A DNA stretch of 64,000 nt from positions 1-64,000 of the forward strand of contig NZ_JACHIF010000007.1 in the NCBI RefSeq assembly GCF_014203045.1, written 5' to 3'. Numbering within the stretch: the stretch's first letter is position 1; every line of letters begins with the position of its first letter. This DNA is from Prosthecobacter dejongeii. GTDB taxonomy: Bacteria; Verrucomicrobiota; Verrucomicrobiia; Verrucomicrobiales; Verrucomicrobiaceae. The position numbers and the translations under genes were made by a program. The notes beneath the pieces were generated by a model. That model was not told the origin of the DNA, did no database searches, and saw only the letters and a list, made by a program, of their open reading frames with translations. This document shows positions 43,947 through 52,139 of the stretch, in pieces.

Positions 43947-46900
43947 ATGATTTTAGTACGTCTCCATGTCACATTAGGCTTGATTGCCCTTCAAGGGAGT
44001 CTTTTCGGTGCCAATACCGGGCGCATTTTATTCAACCAAGACATTCGCCCGATCCTCGCAGATGCGTGTTTTCATTGTCATGGTCCAGACCCAGGCACTC
44101 GCAAAGCGGGGCTGCGCCTGGATACAGAAGCTGGCTTTTTTACAGCCAAAGAAGGTGAATCTCCCACTGTCCTGAAAGGCAAGCCTGAGGAAAGCCCCCT
44201 TTATCAGCGCCTTCTTTCTAAAGATGAAGATGAGATCATGCCACCGCCGGAATCTCACAAAGAATTGAAGCCGGAGCAGATCGCCAAGATTAAAACCTGG
44301 ATTGAGGAAGGGGCGCCTTGGCAGCCGCATTGGTCACTCATTAAGCCTGAGCGCGTTCCAGCACCAGAAGTGAAAAATTCGGCTTGGGTAAAAACTCCGG
44401 TGGATCGTTTCGTTCTTGCTAAGTTGGAGGGGATCGGTCTCCAGCCAGCCTCTGAAGCGGATGCCCATGCCCTCATTCGTCGAGTCACTCTGGATCTCAC
44501 AGGGCTTCCGCCTGCACCAGCTTTGGTGGAGCGATACTTGAAAAAGTCTGCGGACAATCGTCTATCGGATAGTGCGTACAATGAGTTGGTGGATGAGCTT
44601 TTGAAGTCTCCTCAATATGGTGAGCACCGTGCTCGTTATTGGTTGGATGCTGCGCGCTATGGAGATACTCATGGTCTGCACTTTGACAAACCCCGTGAGA
44701 TGTGGCCTTACCGTGACTGGGTGGTGAAGTCTTTTAACCGAAACCAACCTTTCGATCAGTTCACGGTCGAACAAATCGCGGGTGACCTTTTGACACAACC
44801 GACGGAGGAACAGTTGATCGCTACCGGATTCCAGCGTTGCAATATCACCACGAATGAAGGTGGGACAATTGATGAAGAAAACTTGGCCAACTATGCATCT
44901 GACCGTGTGCAAACACTCGGCTGGGTTTACATGGGCCTAACCACCAATTGCTCCCAATGTCATGATCATAAGTTCGATCCCATTTCTCAGCGGGATTATT
45001 ACTCTCTCGCCGCTTTCTTCCGCAACACGACGCAGAAGCCAAAGGACGGGAATGTAAAGGATGGAAATGGCCCCATTTTAGTTTTGCCTGAGGCCAAAGA
45101 TCGTCCACGCTGGAATGCGCTGCCAGTGGAAATTGCTGCAACGAAAACCAAGCTCGAAGAAAATCGCAAGCTAGCCTCGGGTGAGTTTGACCAATGGCTC
45201 TCTTCCGCCAAGCCCGAAGATTTGGACAAGGATGTGCCAGTGAAGGGAATGGTTGCTCACGTGCCATTGAATGAAGGCGTAGGCAGTGAAGTGATTGGCA
45301 CCTGTGGTGCTACCAAAAAATTCAAGGCCACGGGTGAAGTCTCTTGGAAGCCAGACGGTAAGATTGGACCTGCGCCAGTGATGAAGACGAATGGTACTTT
45401 TGAAATCGGTGATGTGGGAGATTTTGAAAAAAACCAAGCTTTTAGTTATGGTGCCTGGGTGCGTGCCGGTAAGGTAGGCATGAGTGGGGGCATCCTGGCC
45501 CGCATGGATGAAAAGGGCGGCTACCGGGGGTGGGATCTGTATCAAAATGACCGCACCTACTCCGTGCATATTGTCAATTCTTGGCCCGAAGATGCCCTGA
45601 AAGTCAGCACGAAAAAACCCAGTATCCGACCTGGGGTATGGCAGCATGTGTTTGTTACTTACGATGGCAGTGGCAAGGCTCAGGGAGTGAAGCTGTTCAT
45701 TGATGGCGTGGCTCAAGAAATGAAGATTGATACGAATGCTCTGAAAGGCAGTATCAAGACGGCGACTCCTACCCGCATCGGCCAGCGCAGTCATGTCCAG
45801 GTGTTCCATGAAGGATCCGTGCAGGATGTGCGCATCTATGATCGCCTGCTTTCGGCCACGGAGATTCAGACCATTTCCAAGGTAGGCCCTCTGCGTCTGA
45901 TGCTGGCCTCAGCCAAACGTGGCCCGAAGCAAAAAGAGGCTCTTTTTGAGCACTACCTCGTAACTCGTCATGCAGGGTACCAGATGGCTAATCAAGCCTC
46001 TGTGAAACTGGAGGCAGAATTGGCCGCGATCAAATCCCGGAGTCCGCTAACTCACATCCAGGAAGAAAAAATGGACACGCCTGCCATGGCTAATATTTTG
46101 ATGCGTGGCCAGTATGATCAAGTAGGCGAGGCTGTGGATGCAGCCGTTCCTGTGGCATTAGGCAAGCTGAAGGCAGATGCACCGAAGAATCGGTTAGGCC
46201 TTGCCCAGTGGCTGGTCAGTGAAGAAAATACGCTCACGGCACGTGTCACAGTGAACCGCATGTGGCAGGAGCTTTTTGGTCGAGGGATCGTGGTTACCAG
46301 TGAGGATTTTGGCATCATGGGTACGGCCCCCACGCACCCAGAATTGCTTGATTGGTTGGCCGTGGAGTTTCGTGAAAGTGGTTGGGATGTGAAGCGGTTT
46401 TACAAAATGCTCGTCACGTCTGCCGCTTATCGGCAAGCCACGATCATCACTCCAGAAAAGATCGAAAAAGATCGCGACAATGCCTACCTCAGCCGTGGCC
46501 CACGTTTCCGTATGGATGCGGAAATGATCCGCGATTATGCCCTGGCGGCAAGTAGTTCACTTTCCCCTAAAATGGGTGGCCCAGGAACCTTGCCTTACCA
46601 GCCGGAAAACGTCTGGGAAGTCGTCGGTATGGGGACAGAAAAATACGTGCAGGATAAAGGAGAAAATCTGTATCGACGTACGCTTTACAATTTTTGGAAA
46701 CGTATGGCCCCACCGGCCAATCTGGATGTTTTCAATGCGCCCAGTCGCGAAGTGAGTTGTGTTCGCCGCGATCGCACCAATACCCCTCTCCAAGCCCTTG
46801 TGGTCATGAACGATCCCCAGTTCATTGAGGCTTCTCGCAATTTGGCTCAGCAGGCTCTTAAAGGAGGTGGAGATGACCACCAGAAGCTATCGGCCATTTC

Positions 46901-47123
46901 CCAGCGTCTGCTTTGCCGTCCACTCAAACCGCAGGAGGTAGCCATTCTTCAATCTAGCTTGAATGACCTTCGTGGCCACTATCAAGCAACGCCTGAAGAT
47001 GCCCGAGCCCTCATTGCCGTGGGAGAAACCAAACCTGATGAAAACCTAGCTCCGGCGGAACTAGCGGCTTGGACCATGGTATCCAGCCAACTCATGAACC
47101 TGGACGAAGTGCTGAATAAATAA
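43947..47123 (+). CDS. Planctomycete-type cytochrome with LamG domain (PSCyt1/DUF1549/LamG/DUF1553)
   Basis: 1058 residues from ATG 43947; a TTG three codons earlier is less likely. Signal peptide LHVTLGLIALQGSLFGA. PSCyt1 with CFHCH at Cys41 (about 27-120). DUF1549 (about 145-350) with CxxCH at Cys335 in CSQCHDHKFDP. A concanavalin-like LamG domain (about 430-630, with FSYGAWVRAGKVGMSGGILA) is inserted, then DUF1553 (about 740-1000, with ARVTVNRMWQELFGRGIV and RTNTPLQALVVMNDP). The LamG insert probably binds glycan. It is paralogous to 39821-42352 and again paired with a DUF1501 gene, 19 bp downstream. Confidence 0.94.
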   Translation: MILVRLHVTLGLIALQGSLFGANTGRILFNQDIRPILADACFHCHGPDPGTRKAGLRLDTEAGFFTAKEGESPTVLKGKPEESPLYQRLLSKDEDEIMPPPESHKELKPEQIAKIKTWIEEGAPWQPHWSLIKPERVPAPEVKNSAWVKTPVDRFVLAKLEGIGLQPASEADAHALIRRVTLDLTGLPPAPALVERYLKKSADNRLSDSAYNELVDELLKSPQYGEHRARYWLDAARYGDTHGLHFDKPREMWPYRDWVVKSFNRNQPFDQFTVEQIAGDLLTQPTEEQLIATGFQRCNITTNEGGTIDEENLANYASDRVQTLGWVYMGLTTNCSQCHDHKFDPISQRDYYSLAAFFRNTTQKPKDGNVKDGNGPILVLPEAKDRPRWNALPVEIAATKTKLEENRKLASGEFDQWLSSAKPEDLDKDVPVKGMVAHVPLNEGVGSEVIGTCGATKKFKATGEVSWKPDGKIGPAPVMKTNGTFEIGDVGDFEKNQAFSYGAWVRAGKVGMSGGILARMDEKGGYRGWDLYQNDRTYSVHIVNSWPEDALKVSTKKPSIRPGVWQHVFVTYDGSGKAQGVKLFIDGVAQEMKIDTNALKGSIKTATPTRIGQRSHVQVFHEGSVQDVRIYDRLLSATEIQTISKVGPLRLMLASAKRGPKQKEALFEHYLVTRHAGYQMANQASVKLEAELAAIKSRSPLTHIQEEKMDTPAMANILMRGQYDQVGEAVDAAVPVALGKLKADAPKNRLGLAQWLVSEENTLTARVTVNRMWQELFGRGIVVTSEDFGIMGTAPTHPELLDWLAVEFRESGWDVKRFYKMLVTSAAYRQATIITPEKIEKDRDNAYLSRGPRFRMDAEMIRDYALAASSSLSPKMGGPGTLPYQPENVWEVVGMGTEKYVQDKGENLYRRTLYNFWKRMAPPANLDVFNAPSREVSCVRRDRTNTPLQALVVMNDPQFIEASRNLAQQALKGGGDDHQKLSAISQRLLCRPLKPQEVAILQSSLNDLRGHYQATPEDARALIAVGETKPDENLAPAELAAWTMVSSQLMNLDEVLNK

Positions 47124-47142
47124 CGATCTGATTTTCCTGACT

Positions 47143-48597
47143 ATGAGCCTTCTTCACGAATGGAATACCTTTGAAACACGCCGCCAGTTTTTCTCACGCG
47201 GGAAAAATGCTTTGGGTGCGGCGGCTCTTTCTTCTTTGTTAGGCGAGGCGGTGAGCAGCCAGGCCCTAGCTGGGCAGGGGAGTGTTTCCCCCCATTGGGC
47301 ACCCAAGGCTAAACGAGTGATCTACCTGCACATGGTTGGGGGACCTTCGCAGATGGATTTGTTCGACTACAAACCGGGCATGAAGGACTGGTATGACAAG
47401 GATCTGCCAGCAAGCATTCGCAATGGCCAGCGTCTCACCACCATGACCAGCGGCCAAGCGCGATTTCCCATCGCGCCCTCGAAGTTTAACTTCGCTCAAT
47501 ACGGCAAGTGCGGCATGTGGATGAACTCTGATTTGCTGCCACATCTCTCCAAAAACGCTGATGACATCTGCTGGATGCGTTCCATGCACACGGAGGCTAT
47601 CAACCATGAGCCTGCCATCTGTGCCATGCAGACCGGTAATCAGATCACTGGGCGTCCTTGTTTGGGATCTTGGGCTTCATATGGACTGGGCTCGGTGAAC
47701 TCTAACCTGCCTAATTTCGTAGTGCTCATCGCCACGCCGACAAATCGTGAGCAGGAACAGGCGATCTCCTCCCGTCTTTGGTCCAGTGGTTATCTTCCGG
47801 GTGAGCATGCGGGCGTGTCTTTCCGAAGCAAGGGAGATCCCATTCTTTTTATCAACAACCCTCCCGGTGTGCCTAGCAGCGTGCGCAAACGCACGATTGA
47901 GGGTTTAAACGCGCTCAATGAACTGAACTACAGGCAGGTAGGAGATCCTGAAACGCACACCCGTATCCAGCAGTATGAAATGGCCTTCCGCATGCAGGCG
48001 AGTGTGCCGGAATTGACCGATCTGTCCAAAGAACCGGAACACATCTTCAAGATGTATGGCGATGAGGCGAAGAAACCTGGTACTTTTGCCAATGGGGTGC
48101 TCATGGCCCGCCGTCTGGCCGAGCGTGGCGTTCGCTTTACCCAAATTTACCTCAATAACTGGGACCATCACAGCAACGTGGGGGGCCGCATGCCTAGCCA
48201 GTGCAAGGACATTGACCAGCCTTGCCACGCCTTGATTGAGGATCTCAAGCAGCGCGGCATGTTTGAGGACACGCTGATCATCTGGGGGGGCGAATTCGGG
48301 CGCACTATTTACAGCCAAGGTGGCCTGAGCAAAGAAAATTACGGGCGCGATCATCATCCTCGTTGTTTCACGATGTGGATGGCAGGTGGGGGCTCTAAAG
48401 GCGGCGCTATCTACGGTGAGACGGACGAATTCAGCTACAACATCGTCAAAGACCCCCTCCACATCCGCGACTTTCATGCCACGGTGCTGCATTTGCTGGG
48501 CTATAATAGTGATCGCTTCACTTACAAATTCCAAGGTCTCGACCAGAAACTTACAGGAGTGGAAGCTGCCAAGGTGGTCAAGGCGCTGATCGCGTAA
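47143..48597 (+). CDS. DUF1501 domain protein, Tat-type export signal
   Basis: 484 residues. A Tat-like N-terminus (TRRQFFSRGKNALGAAALSS) precedes the DUF1501 body: RVIYLHMVGGPSQMDLFDYK, FAQYGKCGMWMNSDLLPHLS, WMRSMHTEAINHEPA, WGGEFGRTIYSQGG and GRDHHPRCFTMWMAGGG. It is a paralogue of 42349-43806, with the same GRDHHP motif. It lies 19 bp after the LamG-containing PSCyt gene and 83 bp before the sulfatase, all in one direction. Together the four genes form two duplicated partner pairs with different accessory domains. Confidence 0.93.
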   Translation: MSLLHEWNTFETRRQFFSRGKNALGAAALSSLLGEAVSSQALAGQGSVSPHWAPKAKRVIYLHMVGGPSQMDLFDYKPGMKDWYDKDLPASIRNGQRLTTMTSGQARFPIAPSKFNFAQYGKCGMWMNSDLLPHLSKNADDICWMRSMHTEAINHEPAICAMQTGNQITGRPCLGSWASYGLGSVNSNLPNFVVLIATPTNREQEQAISSRLWSSGYLPGEHAGVSFRSKGDPILFINNPPGVPSSVRKRTIEGLNALNELNYRQVGDPETHTRIQQYEMAFRMQASVPELTDLSKEPEHIFKMYGDEAKKPGTFANGVLMARRLAERGVRFTQIYLNNWDHHSNVGGRMPSQCKDIDQPCHALIEDLKQRGMFEDTLIIWGGEFGRTIYSQGGLSKENYGRDHHPRCFTMWMAGGGSKGGAIYGETDEFSYNIVKDPLHIRDFHATVLHLLGYNSDRFTYKFQGLDQKLTGVEAAKVVKALIA

Positions 48598-48680
48598 CCC
48601 AGAGGGGATGGATTGGCAGGCTCTTCCACTGGTGGAACAGCCTGCAACATCCCATGAAGAAGTTCGTTTGATCCTCATCT

Positions 48681-50150
48681 ATGATGCGGATCTTTCTCTT
48701 GGGTTTATTTGGACTGGCTGCACAGATGCTGTCAGCGGTGGGACCTAACTTTGTATGGATTGTGGCCGATGATATGTCGCCAGATATTGGTGCCTACGGA
48801 GCCGCTGGGGTTAAAACTCCCAACCTTGATCGGTTGGCCAGAGAAGGCCGTCGTTACACCCGTGCTTATGCCTCCGCACCGGTTTGCAGTGCATCGCGCT
48901 CGGCTTTTATCCTGGGCACCTACCAGACCACGACAGGTCTTCATGCTCATGATGTGGAAAATCCACAACCTCTGTCGGCTCCTTATCAACATCTTCCGGC
49001 TTTGCTGCGGCAGGCGGGTTGGTTTGTGACGAATGCCGTGGCCCCCGGTGGAGAGAAGTCCAAAACGAAAGCTAAAACGCACTACAATTTCGCTCATGAC
49101 CCCTCTGAAATGTACGATGGTGTGGACTGGAGACAACGCAGTTCTGGACAACCTTTCTTTGCCCAGTTCCAGATCTCTGAACCGCATCGCCCGTTTCCTA
49201 TCCCCGCAAGCTACGATGAAAATGCTCTGAAGCTGATCAAGCTTCCTTCAAATTATCCGGACCATAAGCTGATGAGGCGGGATTGGTATGCATACTTGCG
49301 GAGTGTTGAAGTCGTGGATCGGCGAGTCGGGGCTATTTTAGATCAGCTCGAAAAGGAAGGTGTTTTGGACGAAACCATCATCATGTTTTTTGCAGATCAT
49401 GGTCGCCCTATGCCTTGGGGAAAGCAGTGGTTAAGCATCGAGGGTTTGCAGGTCCCTCTGCTTATCCGAGGACCGAGTGTGCAAGCTGGGAATGTGGAGG
49501 AGCGTTTGGTGAGTCTTATCGATTTGGCGCCCACGATGCTTTCTCTCGCAGGCTGTTCGATCCCTGAGTGGATGCAGGGGCGACCAATGCTCAAAGGGCC
49601 TTTTCCAGATCGAGACCAGATCTTTGCAGCGCGTGACCGTTGTGGAGATGCAGAAGATCGTATCCGGGCTGTTATCAGCCCGGGGTTTTTGATGGTAGAA
49701 AATTTTCACCCTGAAATATCCCGCCTTAATTGGTCCAGCTATAAAGAGGCAGGATATCCGGGCATGGTTTTGATTCGAGAACTGCACAGGAGTGGTGGAC
49801 TGACTCCTCTCCAAGATCGTTATCTATCACTCCAACGTGAGCCCTTAGAGCTTTATGATTTGAAGGCAGATCCTGCAGGTCTGGTCAATGTGGTTCGTGA
49901 GAGACAGATGGCCAATGATGTGCAAAAACTAAAATCAGCGTTGGATTCTTGGATCAAGATTACTGGGGATTTGGGAGGATTACCTGCTGCTTCCACAGAG
50001 CCTTCTTTGATGGACATTCAGAAGGCAAAAAAGCAGGATTACCTTCGCGTCTGGAAGAAGCGCGGCTTTAAGGGGGAACCCTCGGATACCGAACGTCTCG
50101 ATTGGTGGATGCATCAATATGGCCTGCGTGCAGGAGTGCCCATTAACTGA
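48681..50150 (+). CDS. Exported sulfatase (formylglycine type)
   Basis: 489 residues. Signal peptide MMRIFLLGLFGLAAQMLSAV. The metal-binding Asp pair is in WIVADDMSPD (Asp30-Asp31). The sulfatase signature is PVCSASRSAFILGTYQTTTG, where Cys69 is converted to formylglycine (C-x-A-x-R form). MFFADHGRPMPWGKQWLS gives the later Asp-His ligands, and the C-terminal subdomain is present. The TYQTTTGLHAHD stretch recalls the N-sulfoglucosamine sulfohydrolase branch, but substrate specificity cannot be settled by eye. It probably acts on sulfated polysaccharides with the upstream PSCyt/DUF1501 proteins. No formylglycine-generating enzyme is in the window. Confidence 0.92.
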   Translation: MMRIFLLGLFGLAAQMLSAVGPNFVWIVADDMSPDIGAYGAAGVKTPNLDRLAREGRRYTRAYASAPVCSASRSAFILGTYQTTTGLHAHDVENPQPLSAPYQHLPALLRQAGWFVTNAVAPGGEKSKTKAKTHYNFAHDPSEMYDGVDWRQRSSGQPFFAQFQISEPHRPFPIPASYDENALKLIKLPSNYPDHKLMRRDWYAYLRSVEVVDRRVGAILDQLEKEGVLDETIIMFFADHGRPMPWGKQWLSIEGLQVPLLIRGPSVQAGNVEERLVSLIDLAPTMLSLAGCSIPEWMQGRPMLKGPFPDRDQIFAARDRCGDAEDRIRAVISPGFLMVENFHPEISRLNWSSYKEAGYPGMVLIRELHRSGGLTPLQDRYLSLQREPLELYDLKADPAGLVNVVRERQMANDVQKLKSALDSWIKITGDLGGLPAASTEPSLMDIQKAKKQDYLRVWKKRGFKGEPSDTERLDWWMHQYGLRAGVPIN

Positions 50151-50198
50151 GATAAGGCCCAGACTCGACAAAGGGGGGCATCCTCGCTAGCGTCACAC

Positions 50199-50756
50199 AT
50201 GCGGCTCATTTCAGGCAGTGCTGGGGGCATCCCCCTGGACGTTCCCAAAAACGTCACCCGTCCTACGCAGGACCGGGTGAAGCAGGCCATTTTTAATATG
50301 CTGGGAGAGTTGGTGGACGGAGCTCGTGTGCTTGATTTGTTTGCAGGTTCTGGGGCGCTGGGCTTGGAATGCCTCAGCCGGGGGGCGGTCAGTGCGCAAC
50401 TCATTGAGCAAGATCGTGCCGCCTGTGAGGTCATTCGAAAAAACATTGCCAAAACCCGCCTCGAAGGGGCCTCGGTAAAACAAGGGGATGTCTTCAAGGT
50501 TCTATCGCAAATGGCTGGAACGACGATGTTCGACCTCGTCTTTGCAGATCCTCCGTATGCGCATCAGTTGGGCGAGGAAGATCTCAGCATGAAGCTGGCT
50601 CTTTTTCCTGAGCTGCAGACGGTGATAGTCCCAGGCGGAAGCCTCATTCTAGAATGCCGGGTCACAAAAAATGCACCAGTGGAATGGGGCCCCTGGGAGA
50701 TGGTGCGGGATCGAGAATATGGTGGCACGCGCATTCTCTGGTTGAGAAAGCGGTAG
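50199..50756 (+). CDS. rsmD: 16S rRNA (guanine966-N2)-methyltransferase RsmD
   Basis: 185 residues. The RsmD N-terminus RLISGSAGGIPLDVP with VTRPTQDRVKQAIFNML, SAM motif I VLDLFAGSGALGLECLSRGA, motif II QLIEQDRAA and the catalytic FADPPY loop (motif IV) are all present, at normal length. It methylates G966 of 16S rRNA during small-subunit assembly. The frame for waaA begins inside its 3' end, but the likely waaA start is 75 bp downstream. Confidence 0.95.
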   Translation: MRLISGSAGGIPLDVPKNVTRPTQDRVKQAIFNMLGELVDGARVLDLFAGSGALGLECLSRGAVSAQLIEQDRAACEVIRKNIAKTRLEGASVKQGDVFKVLSQMAGTTMFDLVFADPPYAHQLGEEDLSMKLALFPELQTVIVPGGSLILECRVTKNAPVEWGPWEMVRDREYGGTRILWLRKR

Positions 50757-50830
50757 CGTCTGCGCTGGGCGATGGCATGGAATTGGCCACCCAGTTTTTG
50801 CCTTTGATTGAGACCGGGTCGTCCCTTTGC

Positions 50831-52135
50831 ATGTCCAAAAATTTCAGCCTTTGCCTTTATAACCTGTTACTCCCTATCGGTGTGCTTTGCATGCTGCCGG
50901 GAGCCGTTCGAAAGATGCGCCAACGCGGTGGTCATTGGCGGGATCTAGTGCAAAGGTTAGGTTTCTTTTCGACTGAACAAAAGCGGACTCTCGCTGCCCT
51001 GCCCACAGGTCAGAATCGGCTATGGATCCATGCCGTCAGTGTGGGTGAAGTGGGGATTGCGACGAAGCTCATGGCCCTGATTCGACGTGAGAGGCCACAG
51101 GTAGGTATTGTACTGACTACCACCACCCCTACTGGATACGCATTGGCGGCAGAGTTTGCAGCGCGGCAGTTAGGCCATGTAGTCGTGCTTTATTCGCCCC
51201 TAGATTTACCTGCTGTGGGCGCTCGTTTTTTAGAGGAGTTGGCTCCATCTCAATTGGTTTTGGTGGAGGCCGAGGTGTGGCCGAATCTGGTGGCCTCTGC
51301 CGTGGGTTTGCACATTCCTGTATCATTGATCAATGCACGTCTGTCACCTCGTTCGGAGCGGCGCTATCGACAGCTTCGTTTCATCATCCGGCCGGTGTTT
51401 TCCATGCTGCATCAGGTAATGGTGCAGGAGCCTGAGGATGTGCAGCGCTGGGCAGGGTTGGGACTTACCGTTGATCGTGTGCATCATACAGGTAGCATCA
51501 AGTTTGACCCACAGGGAGCGGCTCCTGATCCGGTTCAAGTGCAGTCCCTGCGGGAAGTTTTAGGACAAGCGGGGATCACCCCGCAACAGCCTATTCTCCT
51601 TCTGGCAAGCACGCATCCAGGGGAGGAAGTCCTGCTGGCGAAAATGACCCAACGTCTCCGTCAAAAGCATCCCACACTGGCCTTGCTCATCGTGCCTCGG
51701 CATGTGGAGCGCACAGCCTCTTTGCTGGAAGAGCTTCGTGACTTAGGTCTCCATCCACAAAGACGTAGCCAGGTGCAGTCTTCTTCACTGGACTTGCTTA
51801 TTGATACCACGGGAGAGCTGCGGGCGTGGCAGGCACTGGCTACGATAGTGGTCGTAGGGAAGAGCTTTTTGGCGACAGGTGGTCAGAACCCGGCTGAAGC
51901 CGTCATGGCGCGCAAGCCTGTTTTGTTTGGCCCGCACATGGAAAACTTCCAAGCGCTCGTCGATCTGCTGCTGACCAGAAATGGAGCCATTCAGGTTGCC
52001 GATGTAGTGACACTAGAGCCGCGGTTAGATGCACTGCTCAAGGATGAAGCGTTATGTCAAAAACTAGGTGACAATGGCCATGAGGTACTCGCGATGCATG
52101 AAGGTGCAACAGCCAAAACAATGGCGCTTTTGTAG
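50831..52135 (+). CDS. waaA: 3-deoxy-D-manno-octulosonic acid (KDO) transferase
   Basis: 434 residues from ATG 50831. This start begins an N-terminal membrane anchor (SLCLYNLLLPIGVLCMLPGA); the frame is open to 50654 but that part overlaps rsmD. Family landmarks: LWIHAVSVGE with the catalytic Glu, TTTTPTGYALA, YSPLDLP, VEAEVWPN, LINARLSPRS, HHTGSIKFD, and late GGQNPAEAVMARKPVLFGPH. It adds KDO from CMP-KDO to lipid A precursor on the cytoplasmic face of the inner membrane, so the organism makes lipopolysaccharide. Its stop faces the RND gene stop across 4 bp. Confidence 0.95.
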   Translation: MSKNFSLCLYNLLLPIGVLCMLPGAVRKMRQRGGHWRDLVQRLGFFSTEQKRTLAALPTGQNRLWIHAVSVGEVGIATKLMALIRRERPQVGIVLTTTTPTGYALAAEFAARQLGHVVVLYSPLDLPAVGARFLEELAPSQLVLVEAEVWPNLVASAVGLHIPVSLINARLSPRSERRYRQLRFIIRPVFSMLHQVMVQEPEDVQRWAGLGLTVDRVHHTGSIKFDPQGAAPDPVQVQSLREVLGQAGITPQQPILLLASTHPGEEVLLAKMTQRLRQKHPTLALLIVPRHVERTASLLEELRDLGLHPQRRSQVQSSSLDLLIDTTGELRAWQALATIVVVGKSFLATGGQNPAEAVMARKPVLFGPHMENFQALVDLLLTRNGAIQVADVVTLEPRLDALLKDEALCQKLGDNGHEVLAMHEGATAKTMALL

Positions 52136-52139
52136 CCAC

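Noticed and set aside
45171..45809. 212-residue minus-strand ORF
   Set aside because: Antisense to the LamG region of the PSCyt protein; no start context or motifs.
47905..48678. 257-residue minus-strand ORF
   Set aside because: Antisense to the DUF1501 protein, whose GRDHHP region is on the plus strand.
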